Below, in pieces: positions 32,949-41,941 of a stretch of DNA of 64,000 nt. A program made the translations under genes and the position numbers. Location of the stretch: assembly GCF_029813775.1 (NCBI RefSeq), contig NZ_JARVKW010000003.1:248001-312000 (forward strand), given 5' to 3'. The notes beneath the pieces are model-generated. The model was not told the DNA's origin. It ran no database searches and was given only the letters and a program-made list of their open reading frames with translations. Source of the DNA: Streptomyces sp. DH24. GTDB taxonomy: Bacteria; Actinomycetota; Actinomycetes; Streptomycetales; Streptomycetaceae. Within the stretch, counting starts at the first letter, position 1, and each line of letters starts with the position of its first letter.

Positions 32949-33899
32949 TCATGCCGGCAGGGGCCGTTCGGCTCGCGTGCGGGCGTCCCTCGCCTCCGCC
33001 ACCGCGAGCCCCATGACCGAGGCGAGCAGCAGGAGCGTCCCGGCCAGGGTGGCCGCCGTGAGGTGTTCGCCGAGCAGCACGACGGCCAGCACGGCCGCGC
33101 TCACCGGCTCCAGCAGCATGATCACGGACACGGTGGCCGACCGTACGACGGCCGCGCCCGCGAAGTAGAGGCCGTAGGCCAGTGCCGTGGGCACGGCGGC
33201 GATGTAGGCCAGCAGCCACACCAGCCGGGCGGGTTCGTCCGTGTGCGGGAACAGACCTTCGGCGAGGGCGAACGGCAGCAGGCACAGGCTCGTCACCGCG
33301 AAGGCACCGACGGAGGTGGCGGCGGCGTCCGCCCCGCCGTCGCGCCCCCACCGGCGCGTGACCAGCGTCATCGCGCTGTACCCGGCCGCCGACAGCAGCG
33401 CGAGCAGGACGCCCCACGGCCGGACGGTGGTGCCACCGCCGCCGAGCACGAGCACGGCCAGCCCGGCGAGCGCCCCGGCGACGGCGGCGAGCCCGCCGCG
33501 GCCGAGCCGCTCCCCCAGCGTCAGGCGCGCGCCGAGCGCGATGAGCACGGGGCCCGCGCCGAGCGTGACGACGGTGGCGACGGCGAGGCCGGTCGCCTCC
33601 ACGGCCGCGAAGTAGGCCGTCTGGAACACGGCCAGCCCGACGCCCGTGATCCCGGCCCGGCGCGCCCTGCGGCCGAGCGTCCCGGCCGTGGCGGTGCGGG
33701 CGCGGCGGCGCGGCAGCCGGGCGGCGAGCAGCAGGACGAGTCCGGCGGCGCAGCGCCAGAACGACAGGGCGACGGGCCCCATGTCGCCGGTGCGGTAGAC
33801 CAGCGAGGCGGCGGCGCCCGCGGTTCCCCAGGCGGCTCCGGCGACGATCAGGTACAGCAGGCCTCGCCCGACGGGCAGGCCGGAAACGGCATTCGACAC
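32949..33899 (-). CDS. EamA/DMT family transporter
   Basis: A 316-residue membrane protein with ten helices in two EamA repeats: [22 protein letters not shown], then [29 protein letters not shown] (end of repeat 1) and [23 protein letters not shown] (end of repeat 2). Its Arg-rich loop [18 protein letters not shown] faces the cytoplasm. Probably a metabolite exporter. GGAGAG is six bases before the GTG. It is followed, 5' of the strong terminator, by no other gene; a second EamA gene lies just upstream on the same strand with 207 bp between. Confidence 0.85.
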   Translation of the reverse strand: MSNAVSGLPVGRGLLYLIVAGAAWGTAGAAASLVYRTGDMGPVALSFWRCAAGLVLLLAARLPRRRARTATAGTLGRRARRAGITGVGLAVFQTAYFAAVEATGLAVATVVTLGAGPVLIALGARLTLGERLGRGGLAAVAGALAGLAVLVLGGGGTTVRPWGVLLALLSAAGYSAMTLVTRRWGRDGGADAAATSVGAFAVTSLCLLPFALAEGLFPHTDEPARLVWLLAYIAAVPTALAYGLYFAGAAVVRSATVSVIMLLEPVSAAVLAVVLLGEHLTAATLAGTLLLLASVMGLAVAEARDARTRAERPLPA

Positions 33900-34106
33900 G
33901 TTGTTCTCTCCGCAGATGCGCGCGACGCGCGGCAAGGCGCGTCGTCACGCGGAAGTGGGAAGGGACCACCGCCGAGCGGGGTCCGGTGACTTCGTCTGCG
34001 GGCAGCACCGTCCGGCCCGGCGGCTCGCCGGGCGCGGTGTCGGGAGGGCCCGCCTCAACCGGCCGGAGGCGGCAGGACGAGCGCGTTCGAATGCATGATC
34101 AGCACC

Positions 34107-35063
34107 TTAGGTGGCCGTTCCCCGGGCGGACAACTCCCTTTCGGCGCCGCCGCTCGCGACCGGCTCGCCGGAGCCCTTGGCGGGCGTCGAGGACTGCGCG
34201 ATGAACGCGCCGACCAGCACGACCGCACCGCCCACGAGCTGCGGCGCCGACAGGTGCTCGCCGAGCAGCACCCAGGCCAGCACGGTCGCGATGACCGCCT
34301 CCAGGCAGGCGACGACGCCCGCGACCTGGGGCGAGAGCCGGCGCACGGAGACGACGCCGGTGACGTACGCGAGCACCGTGGCGACGAGGACGATCCAGGA
34401 CAGCAGCAGCGCGGCCGCGACCGGCGTGCCGTCCATGGAGGCCGTGTCCGCGAGCACCGCCCAGTCCATGTTCCAGGGCCGGGCGACGACGGTCAGGACG
34501 GCGGCCCCGACGAGGAGGCCGTACGCGATGACACCGAGCGGGTCGGGCGCCTCGTCGCCGGCGTCGCTGCCCTGGTCGGACAGGACGAAGTAGCCGACCT
34601 GGCAGCAGGCCGCGCCGAGCGCGAGCAGCAGGCCGATGGCGTCGAAGCCGAGGCCCGCCCACACCTCGACGACGCAGGCGAGTCCGCCGACCGCGAGGAC
34701 CACGCCGAGGGCGGCGGCGCGCGTCACCGGGCGGTGCTGCACGAACCGCACCCAGCCGAGCACGAGCGCGGGGGCCAGGTACTCGACGAGGAGGGCGACG
34801 CCGACCGGGATGCGGGATATCGCCGCGAAGTAGCAGGCCTGGACACCGGCCACGGCCAGCAGTCCGAACCCCGCGAGGAGTCCGGGGCGGCGGCGCAGCA
34901 GCGCGCGGTGGCGCACGGCGAGCGGCAGCATCACCAGGGCCGCGCCCGCGACCCGCAGCCACACCACGTGCAGCGGGTCCAGGCCCGCCTCGATCAGCGG
35001 CTTGGCCGCGACACCCGATCCCCCGAAGGCGACGGCGGACGCGAGCGCGAGGCCGAGCCCCAT
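34107..35063 (-). CDS. EamA/DMT family transporter
   Basis: A membrane protein of about 318 residues with two EamA repeats: ALASAVAFGGSGVAAKPLIEAG, IPVGVALLVEYLAPALVLGWVRF and VVACLEAVIATVLAWVLLGEHL. It differs enough from the neighbouring EamA to be an old paralogue rather than a tandem copy. TAA stop, unusual here. Start uncertain: the ATG at 35063 has GGAAAGG nearby, GTG 35102 and 35108 lie upstream. A palindrome AGACACCTGTCT is 81 bp before 35063, suggesting a repressor elsewhere in the genome. Confidence 0.83.
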   Translation of the reverse strand: MGLGLALASAVAFGGSGVAAKPLIEAGLDPLHVVWLRVAGAALVMLPLAVRHRALLRRRPGLLAGFGLLAVAGVQACYFAAISRIPVGVALLVEYLAPALVLGWVRFVQHRPVTRAAALGVVLAVGGLACVVEVWAGLGFDAIGLLLALGAACCQVGYFVLSDQGSDAGDEAPDPLGVIAYGLLVGAAVLTVVARPWNMDWAVLADTASMDGTPVAAALLLSWIVLVATVLAYVTGVVSVRRLSPQVAGVVACLEAVIATVLAWVLLGEHLSAPQLVGGAVVLVGAFIAQSSTPAKGSGEPVASGGAERELSARGTAT

Positions 35064-35143
35064 GCCCTTTCCGCCGCCCTGACTGCTCTCAGACGTATGC
35101 ACCGGCACATGATGACAGGCGACGACAGGAGCGTCATCCCCTT

Positions 35144-35155
35144 AGACACCTGTCT
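35144..35155. promoter_or_regulatory. Orphan palindromic operator
   Basis: AGACACCTGTCT has perfect AGACA/TGTCT arms around a CC centre, and resembles the architecture of TetR sites (compare ACTACACCTGTAGT at 19004). It lies in the promoter zone of the EamA gene; no regulator gene is adjacent. Confidence 0.4.
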
Positions 35156-35226
35156 CAGCGACTGGACGCGGCGCGCCGGTGCCGGGTGGCCGCCGAGCGC
35201 CCCGGGCACCGGCAGCGGGCGAGGGT

Positions 35227-35823
35227 TCAGCGGGCGGCTGTGTCGCCGCCCTTGGCGGGGTCCGCGGCGGGCCCGCCGACGTTCTGCGCGCCCTCGACGG
35301 GTCCCTCCGCGTACTTGTCGATCCGCGCGAACACCTGGACCGGGTCGATCCCGGCGCGCGCCAGCACCTCGACGGCCCGCGACTGCGGGTCCACGACGAT
35401 CGCGGCGAGCAGGTCGACGCCGCGTGCGCGTGGGGCGCCCCGCTGAACGGCACGGTCCCGGGCGTAGTCCATGGCACCGGCCGCGAGCGGCGAGAGGCCC
35501 TCGGCGTCCGCGCCGCCGGGCACGGCGCCGGAGTCCTCGACGCCGCTCTGCCAGCGCAGGCCGTAGCCGATGCTGCGCTGCACGAGGTAGCCGAGGAGCC
35601 GCGCCATGTGCGGCCCGTCGCCGAAGACGGCCCGCACGTCGAAGTCGTACTCCAGGAGCGAGTGCAGCAGATGGGCCGTGTCGATCTGGCGGTCTCCGTC
35701 CCGGAGCGCCCTGCGGCGCGCGCCGCCGACCACCGCGGCCAGCTCGTCGCTGAGCTCGGCATCGTTGTCGGAAGGCGGCAGGCCCTGCTCGCGAGCGGGC
35801 TGCCTGGGGGTACCGGGTTGCAC
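35227..35823 (-). CDS. Clp amino-terminal domain protein
   Basis: A 198-residue stand-alone Clp-N (R) domain without AAA+ ATPase: LSDELAAVVGGARRRALRDGDRQIDTAHLLHSLLEYD and GLSPLAAGAMDYARDRAVQRGAPRARGVDLLAAIV are the two helical repeats. The Ala/Gly-rich ends are disordered. In related actinobacterial proteins the domain acts as an adaptor or binds substrate for ClpC; here that is inference. The GTG has GGTGGG just upstream. Confidence 0.8.
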   Translation of the reverse strand: MQPGTPRQPAREQGLPPSDNDAELSDELAAVVGGARRRALRDGDRQIDTAHLLHSLLEYDFDVRAVFGDGPHMARLLGYLVQRSIGYGLRWQSGVEDSGAVPGGADAEGLSPLAAGAMDYARDRAVQRGAPRARGVDLLAAIVVDPQSRAVEVLARAGIDPVQVFARIDKYAEGPVEGAQNVGGPAADPAKGGDTAAR

Positions 35824-36022
35824 GTTCCCACCCCATCAGCCGACCCCGGCCCGGGGCATCCCCGGCGGGAAGCATCTTGGCGTCCCACGGGAAGTGGACA
35901 CCCAGTGGCCGAATCTCCTCCCTGCGGAGGAGATCACGTCATTTTTCCCCAAGGGGGCGCGCGCCGCCTTGCGTCGCGCCCCGCAGGCAACTTTCGGCCC
36001 GCGTCGTTCGTCCAACACTGCG

Positions 36023-36211
36023 ATGGACAGCTCTGGCTGGCTGGTGGCGTTACCGGCCGTCGACGGCAGGCAGTACGTGTACCGGGTGTACGCCCCGGAG
36101 GACGCACTGCTCGCCGACCTGTTCTGGGAGGCCTGGCACTGCCACGACGAGAGCCGGCTCCCGCGCGCGTGGGACGTCTTCGACGCGGCGGAGATACGCC
36201 GGGTCGGCTGA
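36023..36211 (+). CDS. Small protein, unknown function
   Basis: A 62-residue protein: SSGWLVALPAVDGRQYVYRVYAPEDALLADLFWEAWHCHD, then ESRLPRAWDVFDAAEIRRVG. It looks well folded, with alternating hydrophobics and a single cysteine (C40), and uses genome-typical codons. It has no signal peptide and no identifiable family. No ribosome-binding site, and a promoter is not evident, so the start could be earlier. Confidence 0.6.
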   Translation: MDSSGWLVALPAVDGRQYVYRVYAPEDALLADLFWEAWHCHDESRLPRAWDVFDAAEIRRVG

Positions 36212-36267
36212 GCCAACCCGGCGCCCGTTCCCGCGCCCCCGGTGCGGCGCCTCCGCTCCCGCGGCCG

Positions 36268-36861
36268 TCAGTCCTCGTCGGCGAGGATCAGGTACAGCCT
36301 CTTGCGCGCGTCGTTGATGACGGCGAGCGCCTTGTCCCGCTGGTCCTTGCTGCCGGTCTTCCAGACCTGGCCGAAGGCCTCCATCAGACCGAAGCCGGCC
36401 TGGCGGATCTCGGTGAGGGCCTCCCAGTCGACGCCGCGCGAGGCCTCCTCCCAGGGCGCCTCGGGACCTTCTTCGGCCGCGGTGCGTCCCGCGTCGGTGA
36501 GCGCGAACAGCTTCTTGCCGCCGTCGCTCTCACTGGCGATCAGCCCCTCGTCCTCCAGCAACTGGAGGGTGGGGTACACCGATCCGGGGCTGGGCTTCCA
36601 CGCCCCGCCGCTGCGCTCGGCGATCTCCTGGATCATCTCGTAGCCGTGCATCGGCCGCTCTTTGAGCAGGGCCAGGATCGACGCGCGTACGTCACCGCGC
36701 CGCGCCCTCCCCCTCGGCCCGCCGCGCCCTCGGCCGCCCCACGGCCCGGGACCGAAACCCGGCCCGAAGGGACCGAAGGCGGCACGCCGCCCGTCGAACC
36801 CACCGCGCCCGTGGTCGCCGTACCCGTGTCCACGCTCGAACCCGTGGCTGCGCATCGCCAT
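36268..36861 (-). CDS. PadR family transcriptional regulator
   Basis: A PadR regulator of 197 residues with a Gly/Arg/Phe-rich N-terminal extension (residues 1-50: many GGRGRGG-type turns), then the winged helix VRASILALLKERPMHGYEMIQEIAERSGGAWKPSPGSVYPTLQLLEDEGLI and a C-terminal helical dimer part ending KRLYLILADED. The N-terminal extension is common in streptomycete PadR proteins. Regulates itself, probably, through the palindrome just upstream. GGAG lies eight bases before ATG 36861. Confidence 0.85.
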   Translation of the reverse strand: MAMRSHGFERGHGYGDHGRGGFDGRRAAFGPFGPGFGPGPWGGRGRGGPRGRARRGDVRASILALLKERPMHGYEMIQEIAERSGGAWKPSPGSVYPTLQLLEDEGLIASESDGGKKLFALTDAGRTAAEEGPEAPWEEASRGVDWEALTEIRQAGFGLMEAFGQVWKTGSKDQRDKALAVINDARKRLYLILADED

Positions 36862-36874
36862 CACTCCACTCCAT

Positions 36875-36908
36875 CGTTGATCAGTCGCGATGCTTCAACG
36901 ATATATCG
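36875..36908. promoter_or_regulatory. PadR-type operator region
   Basis: CGATATATCG (36899-36908) is a perfect palindrome of a type seen before PadR genes. CGTTGA (36875-36880) and TCAACG (36895-36900) form an inverted repeat overlapping it. Both lie 14-47 bases before the regulator start, so autoregulation is likely. Confidence 0.5.
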
Positions 36909-36962
36909 GAACAGTTGGCACGGCAATGCCGGGACCGGACGGGAGGGCGTTCCCGCTCCCGG

Positions 36963-37002
36963 CGACCGGTACGAGCGTCAGACGACCGGTACGAGCGTCA
37001 GA
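36963..37002. repeat. 20-bp tandem duplication over a stop codon
   Basis: CGACCGGTACGAGCGTCAGA occurs twice without change (36963-36982, 36983-37002). Because 20 is not a multiple of three, the second copy read on the minus strand is in another frame, and the methyltransferase stop is created inside the array. Confidence 0.9.
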
Positions 37003-37742
37003 TACGCGATGCCGAGGACGTCGCGGTAGCCGTTCACCCAGGACGACCGCTGGCGGTCGACTCGTTCGCGGGTCTCGGCGGCGAGGGGGTGGTCCGGGTG
37101 GGCGGCGAGCCAGAGCTCTGTGTCATGGCGGTAGCCGGACTCGAACTCCTCCCACTCCTCACGGCTCGCCGACTCGATCCAGGCCGGCCGGAAGCCCGAC
37201 TCGACAGCGAGGTCGACGAGCGGTCCGAGCCTCAGGTGGTCGCCCGCGTGCGCCCCGGGCCACATCGCCGCGAGTTCCGCGTCCGTCGGGGAACGCTCCC
37301 AGAAGCCCTCGCCGAGGACGACACGCCCGCCCGGGCGGACCAGCCTGCGCAGCTCGCGCAGGACGACACCGGGATCGTACGGCTGCCCGGGGTCGCACAG
37401 CGCCTGGCCGGCCCCCAGGCAGAGCACCGCGTCGACGGGTCCACGTGGCGTGCCGAGGGCCGACTCCTCGGCGAACTCGACCCGCCCGGCGAGTCCGCGC
37501 GCCTTCGCGAGGTCCCTGCCCCTGGCCAGGTCTTCGGCGTTGATGTCGAGGCCCACCCCGGTCGATCCCGGGACGGCCTCCAGGACGCGGAGCAGTAGTT
37601 CGCCCCAGCCGCAGCCGATGTCGAGGACGGTGGCGGGCGAGACACCGGCGAGCCGCGCGACGATGCGCCCGGCGCGGTCTTCGGAGAGCGGTCCGTGGAA
37701 GGTCAGACTGCCCAGAGGCGGGGGAAGATCGGAAACTCTCAT
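36978..37742 (-). CDS. SAM-dependent methyltransferase
   Basis: A 254-residue class I methyltransferase. ATVLDIGCGWGELLLRVLEAVPG is motif I, VGLDINAEDLARGRDLA follows, and PVDAVLCLGAGQALCDPGQP is near motif II. VVLRELRRLVRPGGRVVLGEGFW is motif III. The C-terminal part with WIESASREEWEEFESGYR is conserved in streptomycete homologues of unknown substrate. Its C-terminal end has been set by a 20-bp duplication (repeat at 36963-37002). Divergent from the PhzF-like gene, 280 bp away; no gene was found in that gap. Confidence 0.82.
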   Translation of the reverse strand: MRVSDLPPPLGSLTFHGPLSEDRAGRIVARLAGVSPATVLDIGCGWGELLLRVLEAVPGSTGVGLDINAEDLARGRDLAKARGLAGRVEFAEESALGTPRGPVDAVLCLGAGQALCDPGQPYDPGVVLRELRRLVRPGGRVVLGEGFWERSPTDAELAAMWPGAHAGDHLRLGPLVDLAVESGFRPAWIESASREEWEEFESGYRHDTELWLAAHPDHPLAAETRERVDRQRSSWVNGYRDVLGIAYLTLVPVV

Positions 37743-38022
37743 GCGGCGGACGTTAGTTCGTCCCGTGTGAGGTGCCGAACGATTTGACCGCGGCTCGCCC
37801 GGCCCTGGCAGGGCGTCAATCGCGCTGCCCGATGTCCCACTGGATGTACGGCGGCACCGAGTGGCAGGACTGGGCCTCTCGGCGGTCCGCCCCCGGCCCG
37901 CCCCCGGCCCGCGCGGGGACGGGAAAGACCGGGCACCGGCGGCGGCCCCGCACGCGAAAACCGGGCCGGCGCTCCCGGATTGGCCTTGGCCCGCGGGTTC
38001 CCGCAGGCCCTAGCGTCGTGGC

Positions 38023-38832
38023 ATGCGCATCCGAATCGTCGACGCCTTCACCGACCGTCCCTTCGCCGGCAACCCCGCCGGCGTCCTGCTGCTCGACGCC
38101 TTCCCCGCCGACGACTGGCTGCAGAAGGTGGCCCTGGAGGTCAACCACGCCGAGACGGCGTTCGCCCACCGCCTGCCGGCGGGCGGCGAGGCCGACTGGG
38201 CGCTGCGCTGGTTCACGCCCGCCACCGAGGTCGCGATGTGCGGGCACGCCACGCTCGCCACCGCCCACGTCCTGCACAGCACGGGCGCCCACGAGGGCCC
38301 GGTGCGGTTCGCCACCCGCAGCGGCGTCCTGGTCGCGACGCCCGCCGAGGACGGCTCGATCACCCTGGACTTCCCGACCGCCCCGCTCACCCCGGTCGAC
38401 GTCCCGGCCGGCGTCGCCGAGGCCCTGGGCGCCGAGCCGCGCGCCGTCCTCGACACCGGCCCGAACGTCGGCGACCTGCTGATCGAGCTCGCCGACGAGA
38501 AGACGGTCCGCGGCCTGACCCCGGACCACCGGGCCCTCGGTGCCTTCTCCGAGCGCGGCGTCATCGCCACCGCCCGCGCGCAGGACCCGTCCCGGGGCTA
38601 CGACTTCGTCTCCCGCTGCTTCTTCCCGAACGTCGGCATCGACGAGGACCCCGTCACCGGCAGCGCCCACACGGCCCTGGCCCCGTTCTGGTCGGAGCGC
38701 CTCGGCCGGCCCGCCCTCACCGGTCTCCAGGCCTCGCCCCGCGCCGGCCGCGTCCGCACGGAGCTGCGCGGCGACCGCACGCTGCTGACCGGGCACGCGG
38801 TCACGGTGATCGAGGGCGACCTGCTCGCGTAG
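38023..38832 (+). CDS. PhzF-like isomerase/epimerase family protein
   Basis: A 269-residue protein of the PhzF/diaminopimelate-epimerase fold: IVDAFTDRPFAGNPAGVLLL, the NHAETAFAH Glu loop (catalytic in PhzF), MCGHATLATAHVLH and the second conserved region GIDEDPVTGSAHTALAPFW. PhzF itself isomerises a phenazine precursor, but most members have other, unknown roles; no phenazine genes are nearby. TAGCGT (38011-38016) ends six bases before the ATG: leaderless. Confidence 0.85.
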   Translation: MRIRIVDAFTDRPFAGNPAGVLLLDAFPADDWLQKVALEVNHAETAFAHRLPAGGEADWALRWFTPATEVAMCGHATLATAHVLHSTGAHEGPVRFATRSGVLVATPAEDGSITLDFPTAPLTPVDVPAGVAEALGAEPRAVLDTGPNVGDLLIELADEKTVRGLTPDHRALGAFSERGVIATARAQDPSRGYDFVSRCFFPNVGIDEDPVTGSAHTALAPFWSERLGRPALTGLQASPRAGRVRTELRGDRTLLTGHAVTVIEGDLLA

Positions 38833-38886
38833 GCCCCGCACCGCGTGTCGTGCCGCAGGGGGCGTACGGCGTCCGCGCGTCACGCC

Positions 38887-38920
38887 GCGGGGGGCGTACG
38901 ACTCGCCGTACGCCCCCCGC
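38887..38920. terminator. Strong bidirectional hairpin
   Basis: GCGGGGGGCGTACG (38887-38900) is perfectly complementary to CGTACGCCCCCCGC (38907-38920), a 14-bp stem with a 6-nt loop, between the convergent PhzF and CPBP genes. Confidence 0.85.
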
Positions 38921-38928
38921 TCGACGTC

Positions 38929-39726
38929 TCAGGCCGTCGGGAGCCAGTCCACCTTGCCCGCGAGCAGCGCGTAGCCGACGAACGCCCCGATGTCGAGCAG
39001 CGCGTGCGCCACCACCAGGGGACCCACGCGGCCCCAGCGCCGGTACAGGTACACGAAGACCAGGCCCATGACCAGGTTGCCGACGAAGCCGCCGATGCCC
39101 TGGTACAGGTGGTAGGAGCCGCGCAGCACGGAACTGGCCGCCAGCGCGGCGCCCGGCGTCCAGCCCAGCTGCCCGAGCCGGCGCAGCAGGTAGCCGACGA
39201 CGATCACTTCCTCCAGGACCGAGTTCTGGATCGCGGACAGGATCAGGACCGGGTGCTTCCACCACACGTCGGGCAGCGCCTCGGGCACCACGGTGAGGTT
39301 GAAGCCGAGGCCGCGCGCGGCGAGGTAGAAGGCGATGCCGGTGCTGCCGACGACCGCCGCGACGGCGGCGCCGCGGCCCAGGTCGGGCCAGGGTCGGGTG
39401 CGGTCGAAGCCGATGACGCGCAGGCTGCGGTGCTCGCGCAGCAGGAAGTGCGCGACGAGCGCGACGGGCACCAGGGCGGTGGTGATGCCGAACAGCTGCC
39501 AGGCCAGGTCCAGCCAGGGGCGGCCCGGCGCGGCCGAGGCGTTCAGCGTGGCCGCCTGGTCCTTCAGCCCGCCCGGTTTGGTCGCCGACCCGACGAAGCT
39601 GATCAGCGCGGAGACCCCGCTGGCACCGAGCGAGAGAGCCAGCACGAGCAGTGTCTCGGAGCGGAGCGTCCGCCGGGACAGCTCCCCGGGATGTGATCCG
39701 GTCACCGGGTCGTCCTGCGCCTGCAC
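38929..39726 (-). CDS. CPBP family intramembrane metalloprotease
   Basis: A 265-residue Abi/CAAX-like protease with about eight transmembrane helices. The catalytic motifs are NSVLEEVIVVGYLLRRL (the EE pair), SSVLRGSYHLYQG (His of motif 2) and VVAHALLDIGAF (His/Asp of motif 4). It cleaves membrane-embedded substrates or, in other members, modifies prenylated peptides; the target is unknown. GGAGG lies five bases before the GTG at 39726; the GTG at 39738 would place this motif inside the gene. Confidence 0.87.
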   Translation of the reverse strand: MQAQDDPVTGSHPGELSRRTLRSETLLVLALSLGASGVSALISFVGSATKPGGLKDQAATLNASAAPGRPWLDLAWQLFGITTALVPVALVAHFLLREHRSLRVIGFDRTRPWPDLGRGAAVAAVVGSTGIAFYLAARGLGFNLTVVPEALPDVWWKHPVLILSAIQNSVLEEVIVVGYLLRRLGQLGWTPGAALAASSVLRGSYHLYQGIGGFVGNLVMGLVFVYLYRRWGRVGPLVVAHALLDIGAFVGYALLAGKVDWLPTA

Positions 39727-39874
39727 GCCTGCCTCCACTCGACTGATCCGGCCCCGGCGCCGCCTCGACGTCGCAGGGGCACCGCGGCCCCGGGACGTCG
39801 CCGTCCTGGGACGTCCCAGCTTGCCGGATCAGTATGAAGCGGGCGCCGTCGGCCCTCGTGCCGCCGGCCGGCGC

Positions 39875-41392
39875 TCAGGCCGTCGGCACCGGCTCCGGCA
39901 GCCCCACGGGCCAGGTGTGCACGGGATCGCCGTGGTGCATCAGCTCGTAGTAGCGCCGCGTCGTGGCGGCCAGCGCGGCCTCCCTGGACAGGCCCGACGC
40001 CAGGGCCTTGTGGAAGGTGGCCGTCTGCCACGTCGCCCCGTTGACCCGGCGCCGGCAGCGCTCCTCGATCACGCCCAGGTACAGGTCGCGATCGGCGGGC
40101 TCGACGCCCCACGCCTCCAGGCCGGCCTCGGCGAGCGGCAGCAGTTCGTCGCGGACCAGGCTGACGGCGTCGACCTCCTGCGTACCGCCGTACCGGCCGC
40201 GCCGGGGCCAGGTCAGGCGCGCGTCGATGCCGTGCCGGCACGCGGCGTCGAAGTTGGCGGCGGCGGCCTCGAACGGCAGCCGGGTCCACACCGGCCGGGC
40301 GTCCTCGGCGAGGGCACGCACCAGGCCGTAGTAGAAGGCCGCGTTCGCGATGACGTCGGTGATGGTCGGGCCCGCGGGCAGGACGCGGTTCTCGACGCGC
40401 AGGTGCGGGACGCCGTCGGCGATGCCGTAGACCGGGCGGTTCCAGCGGTAGACGGTGCCGTTGTGCAGGACGAGCTCGGCGAGCCTGGGGACGCCGCCCG
40501 CGTCCAGGACCTCCAGCGGGTCCTCGTCGTCGCAGATCGGGAGCAGCGCCGGGAAGTAGCGCAGGTTCTCCTCGAAGAGTTCGTGGGCGGAGGAGATCCA
40601 GCGCTCCCCGAACCAGGTGCGCGGCCGGACTCCCTGGGCCTGGAGTTCGGGAGGCCGGGTGTCGGTGGACTGCTGGAACAGCGGCGGCCTGGACTCCCTC
40701 CACAGTTCGCGGCCGAAGAGGAAGGGCGAGTTGGCGCCGACGGCGATCTGGGCGGCGGCGACGGCCTGGGCCGCGTTCCACACATCGGCGAAACGGTTCG
40801 GCGTGACCTGAAGGTGCAGCTGCACGGAGGTGCAGGCGGCCTCGGGCGCGATGGACCGCGAGGTGCAGTTGAGATGCTCGACCCCGGATATGTCCAGCGT
40901 GAAGTCCTCGCCGCGGGCGGCCACGATCTGGTCGTTCAGCAGGGCGTAGCGGTCCACGTCCGAAAGGTTGGAGGACACCAGGTCGTCGCGGTCGAGCGTG
41001 GGCAGGATGCCGATCATCACGATTCCCGCGTCCACCTCCCCGGCCTTTCGGTGGGCATATGCCAGCGACGTGCGGAGTTCCTCGGCGAGCCGGTCGAATA
41101 CGCGGCCGCCGAGCCGGTGCGGCGCGATGTTGACTTCCAGGTTGAACATGGCGAGTTCTGTTTGGAAATCGCGGCTCGCGATGCGCTCCAGGACTTGCGC
41201 ATTCAACATTTTCGGCATGCCGTCGGCGCCCACGAGATTCAGCTCGATCTCCAGCCCCATGAGGTTCTTGGGGCGGTCGAACCGCTTCTCCTCCAGCAAC
41301 CGCTCCAGGCCCGTCAGACACTGCCGGAGCTTGTCGCGGTAGCGCTGGCGATCGGACAGGTCGAACTGGCCTGCCGCGACCTTCTCCCCCAT
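39875..41392 (-). CDS. Glutamate-cysteine ligase family protein (GCS2-type)
   Basis: A 505-residue protein of the GCS2/carboxylate-amine ligase superfamily: NLMGLEIELNLVGADG (Glu cluster for Mg-ATP), EVNIAPHRLGGRVFDRLAEELR and LQVTPNRFADVWNAAQAVAAA are recognisable. Larger than YbdK-type enzymes (about 370 residues). Streptomyces does not use glutathione but mycothiol, so the true amine substrate may be another amino acid; the gene is not in an egt cluster. It is the only gene on this strand here; its promoter must be in 41393-41530. Confidence 0.8.
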   Translation of the reverse strand: MGEKVAAGQFDLSDRQRYRDKLRQCLTGLERLLEEKRFDRPKNLMGLEIELNLVGADGMPKMLNAQVLERIASRDFQTELAMFNLEVNIAPHRLGGRVFDRLAEELRTSLAYAHRKAGEVDAGIVMIGILPTLDRDDLVSSNLSDVDRYALLNDQIVAARGEDFTLDISGVEHLNCTSRSIAPEAACTSVQLHLQVTPNRFADVWNAAQAVAAAQIAVGANSPFLFGRELWRESRPPLFQQSTDTRPPELQAQGVRPRTWFGERWISSAHELFEENLRYFPALLPICDDEDPLEVLDAGGVPRLAELVLHNGTVYRWNRPVYGIADGVPHLRVENRVLPAGPTITDVIANAAFYYGLVRALAEDARPVWTRLPFEAAAANFDAACRHGIDARLTWPRRGRYGGTQEVDAVSLVRDELLPLAEAGLEAWGVEPADRDLYLGVIEERCRRRVNGATWQTATFHKALASGLSREAALAATTRRYYELMHHGDPVHTWPVGLPEPVPTA

Positions 41393-41941
41393 CGAACCGT
41401 CCTTCCTCGGATGGGCGGGCCGACGATCGGCCGCCGGCGTCCCGGGTCACGTGGGATGATGCCCAGACGACGCGATCGATAACGTCCCGCGCGGACCCGG
41501 CGACCGCTACTCTGGTCGACGATGGCCTGCGGCACATTCACGGGGCATGAAGGCCGTACACTTTCGGCACAGCGCGAACTCGTGAAAAACGCCGACGACA
41601 ATTGGCCGACCGCTCGACGGTCATTCCCCGAGGTCATCGTCGAACGACCACCCGGGAATCGGGATCTTTTTCGCGTATCGTCGTCCGAATGTACCCTTGT
41701 TCAGAGGGCTCAAAACGGCTAGGCGAAACACTGGCTGAACAGGCGTCGTATAAACTCCGCGCACAAGGCAGAAGGTTGGCGCCCACGGTCGCGGGATCCT
41801 GCCGCCGAGGTGATGTGCGGCAGGCCTCACCCACCACCCCACGCACAGACCCGGCCCCTGCCTCTCTGGCTTCCTTGTGCTGACAGCGTCGTCCGCCCCC
41901 GCCCTCGCGCCACCGTGCCTTCTCATGAGAGGCGACCCATC
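41393..41941. other. Intergenic region, relatively A/T-rich, no convincing gene
   Basis: The 549-base gap between divergent genes contains a 66-codon frame (41522-41722) and shadow frames that lack good starts or family similarity. TGTTCAG (41698-41704) and CTGAACA (41735-41741) are perfect inverted repeats 30 bp apart. TATAAA (41749-41754) is a promoter-like hexamer. The stretch 41570-41760 is visibly richer in A and T than the flanks. Confidence 0.5.

Noticed and set aside
37772-38022. Possible small gene with CHSVPPYIQWDIG on the minus or MYGGTEWQDW on the plus strand
   Set aside because: The reading looks conserved on either strand, but neither frame has a convincing start or length, so it was left out.
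41522-41722. Possible 66-residue protein
   Set aside because: No ribosome-binding site, no family resemblance, and composition unlike coding regions here; treated as intergenic.
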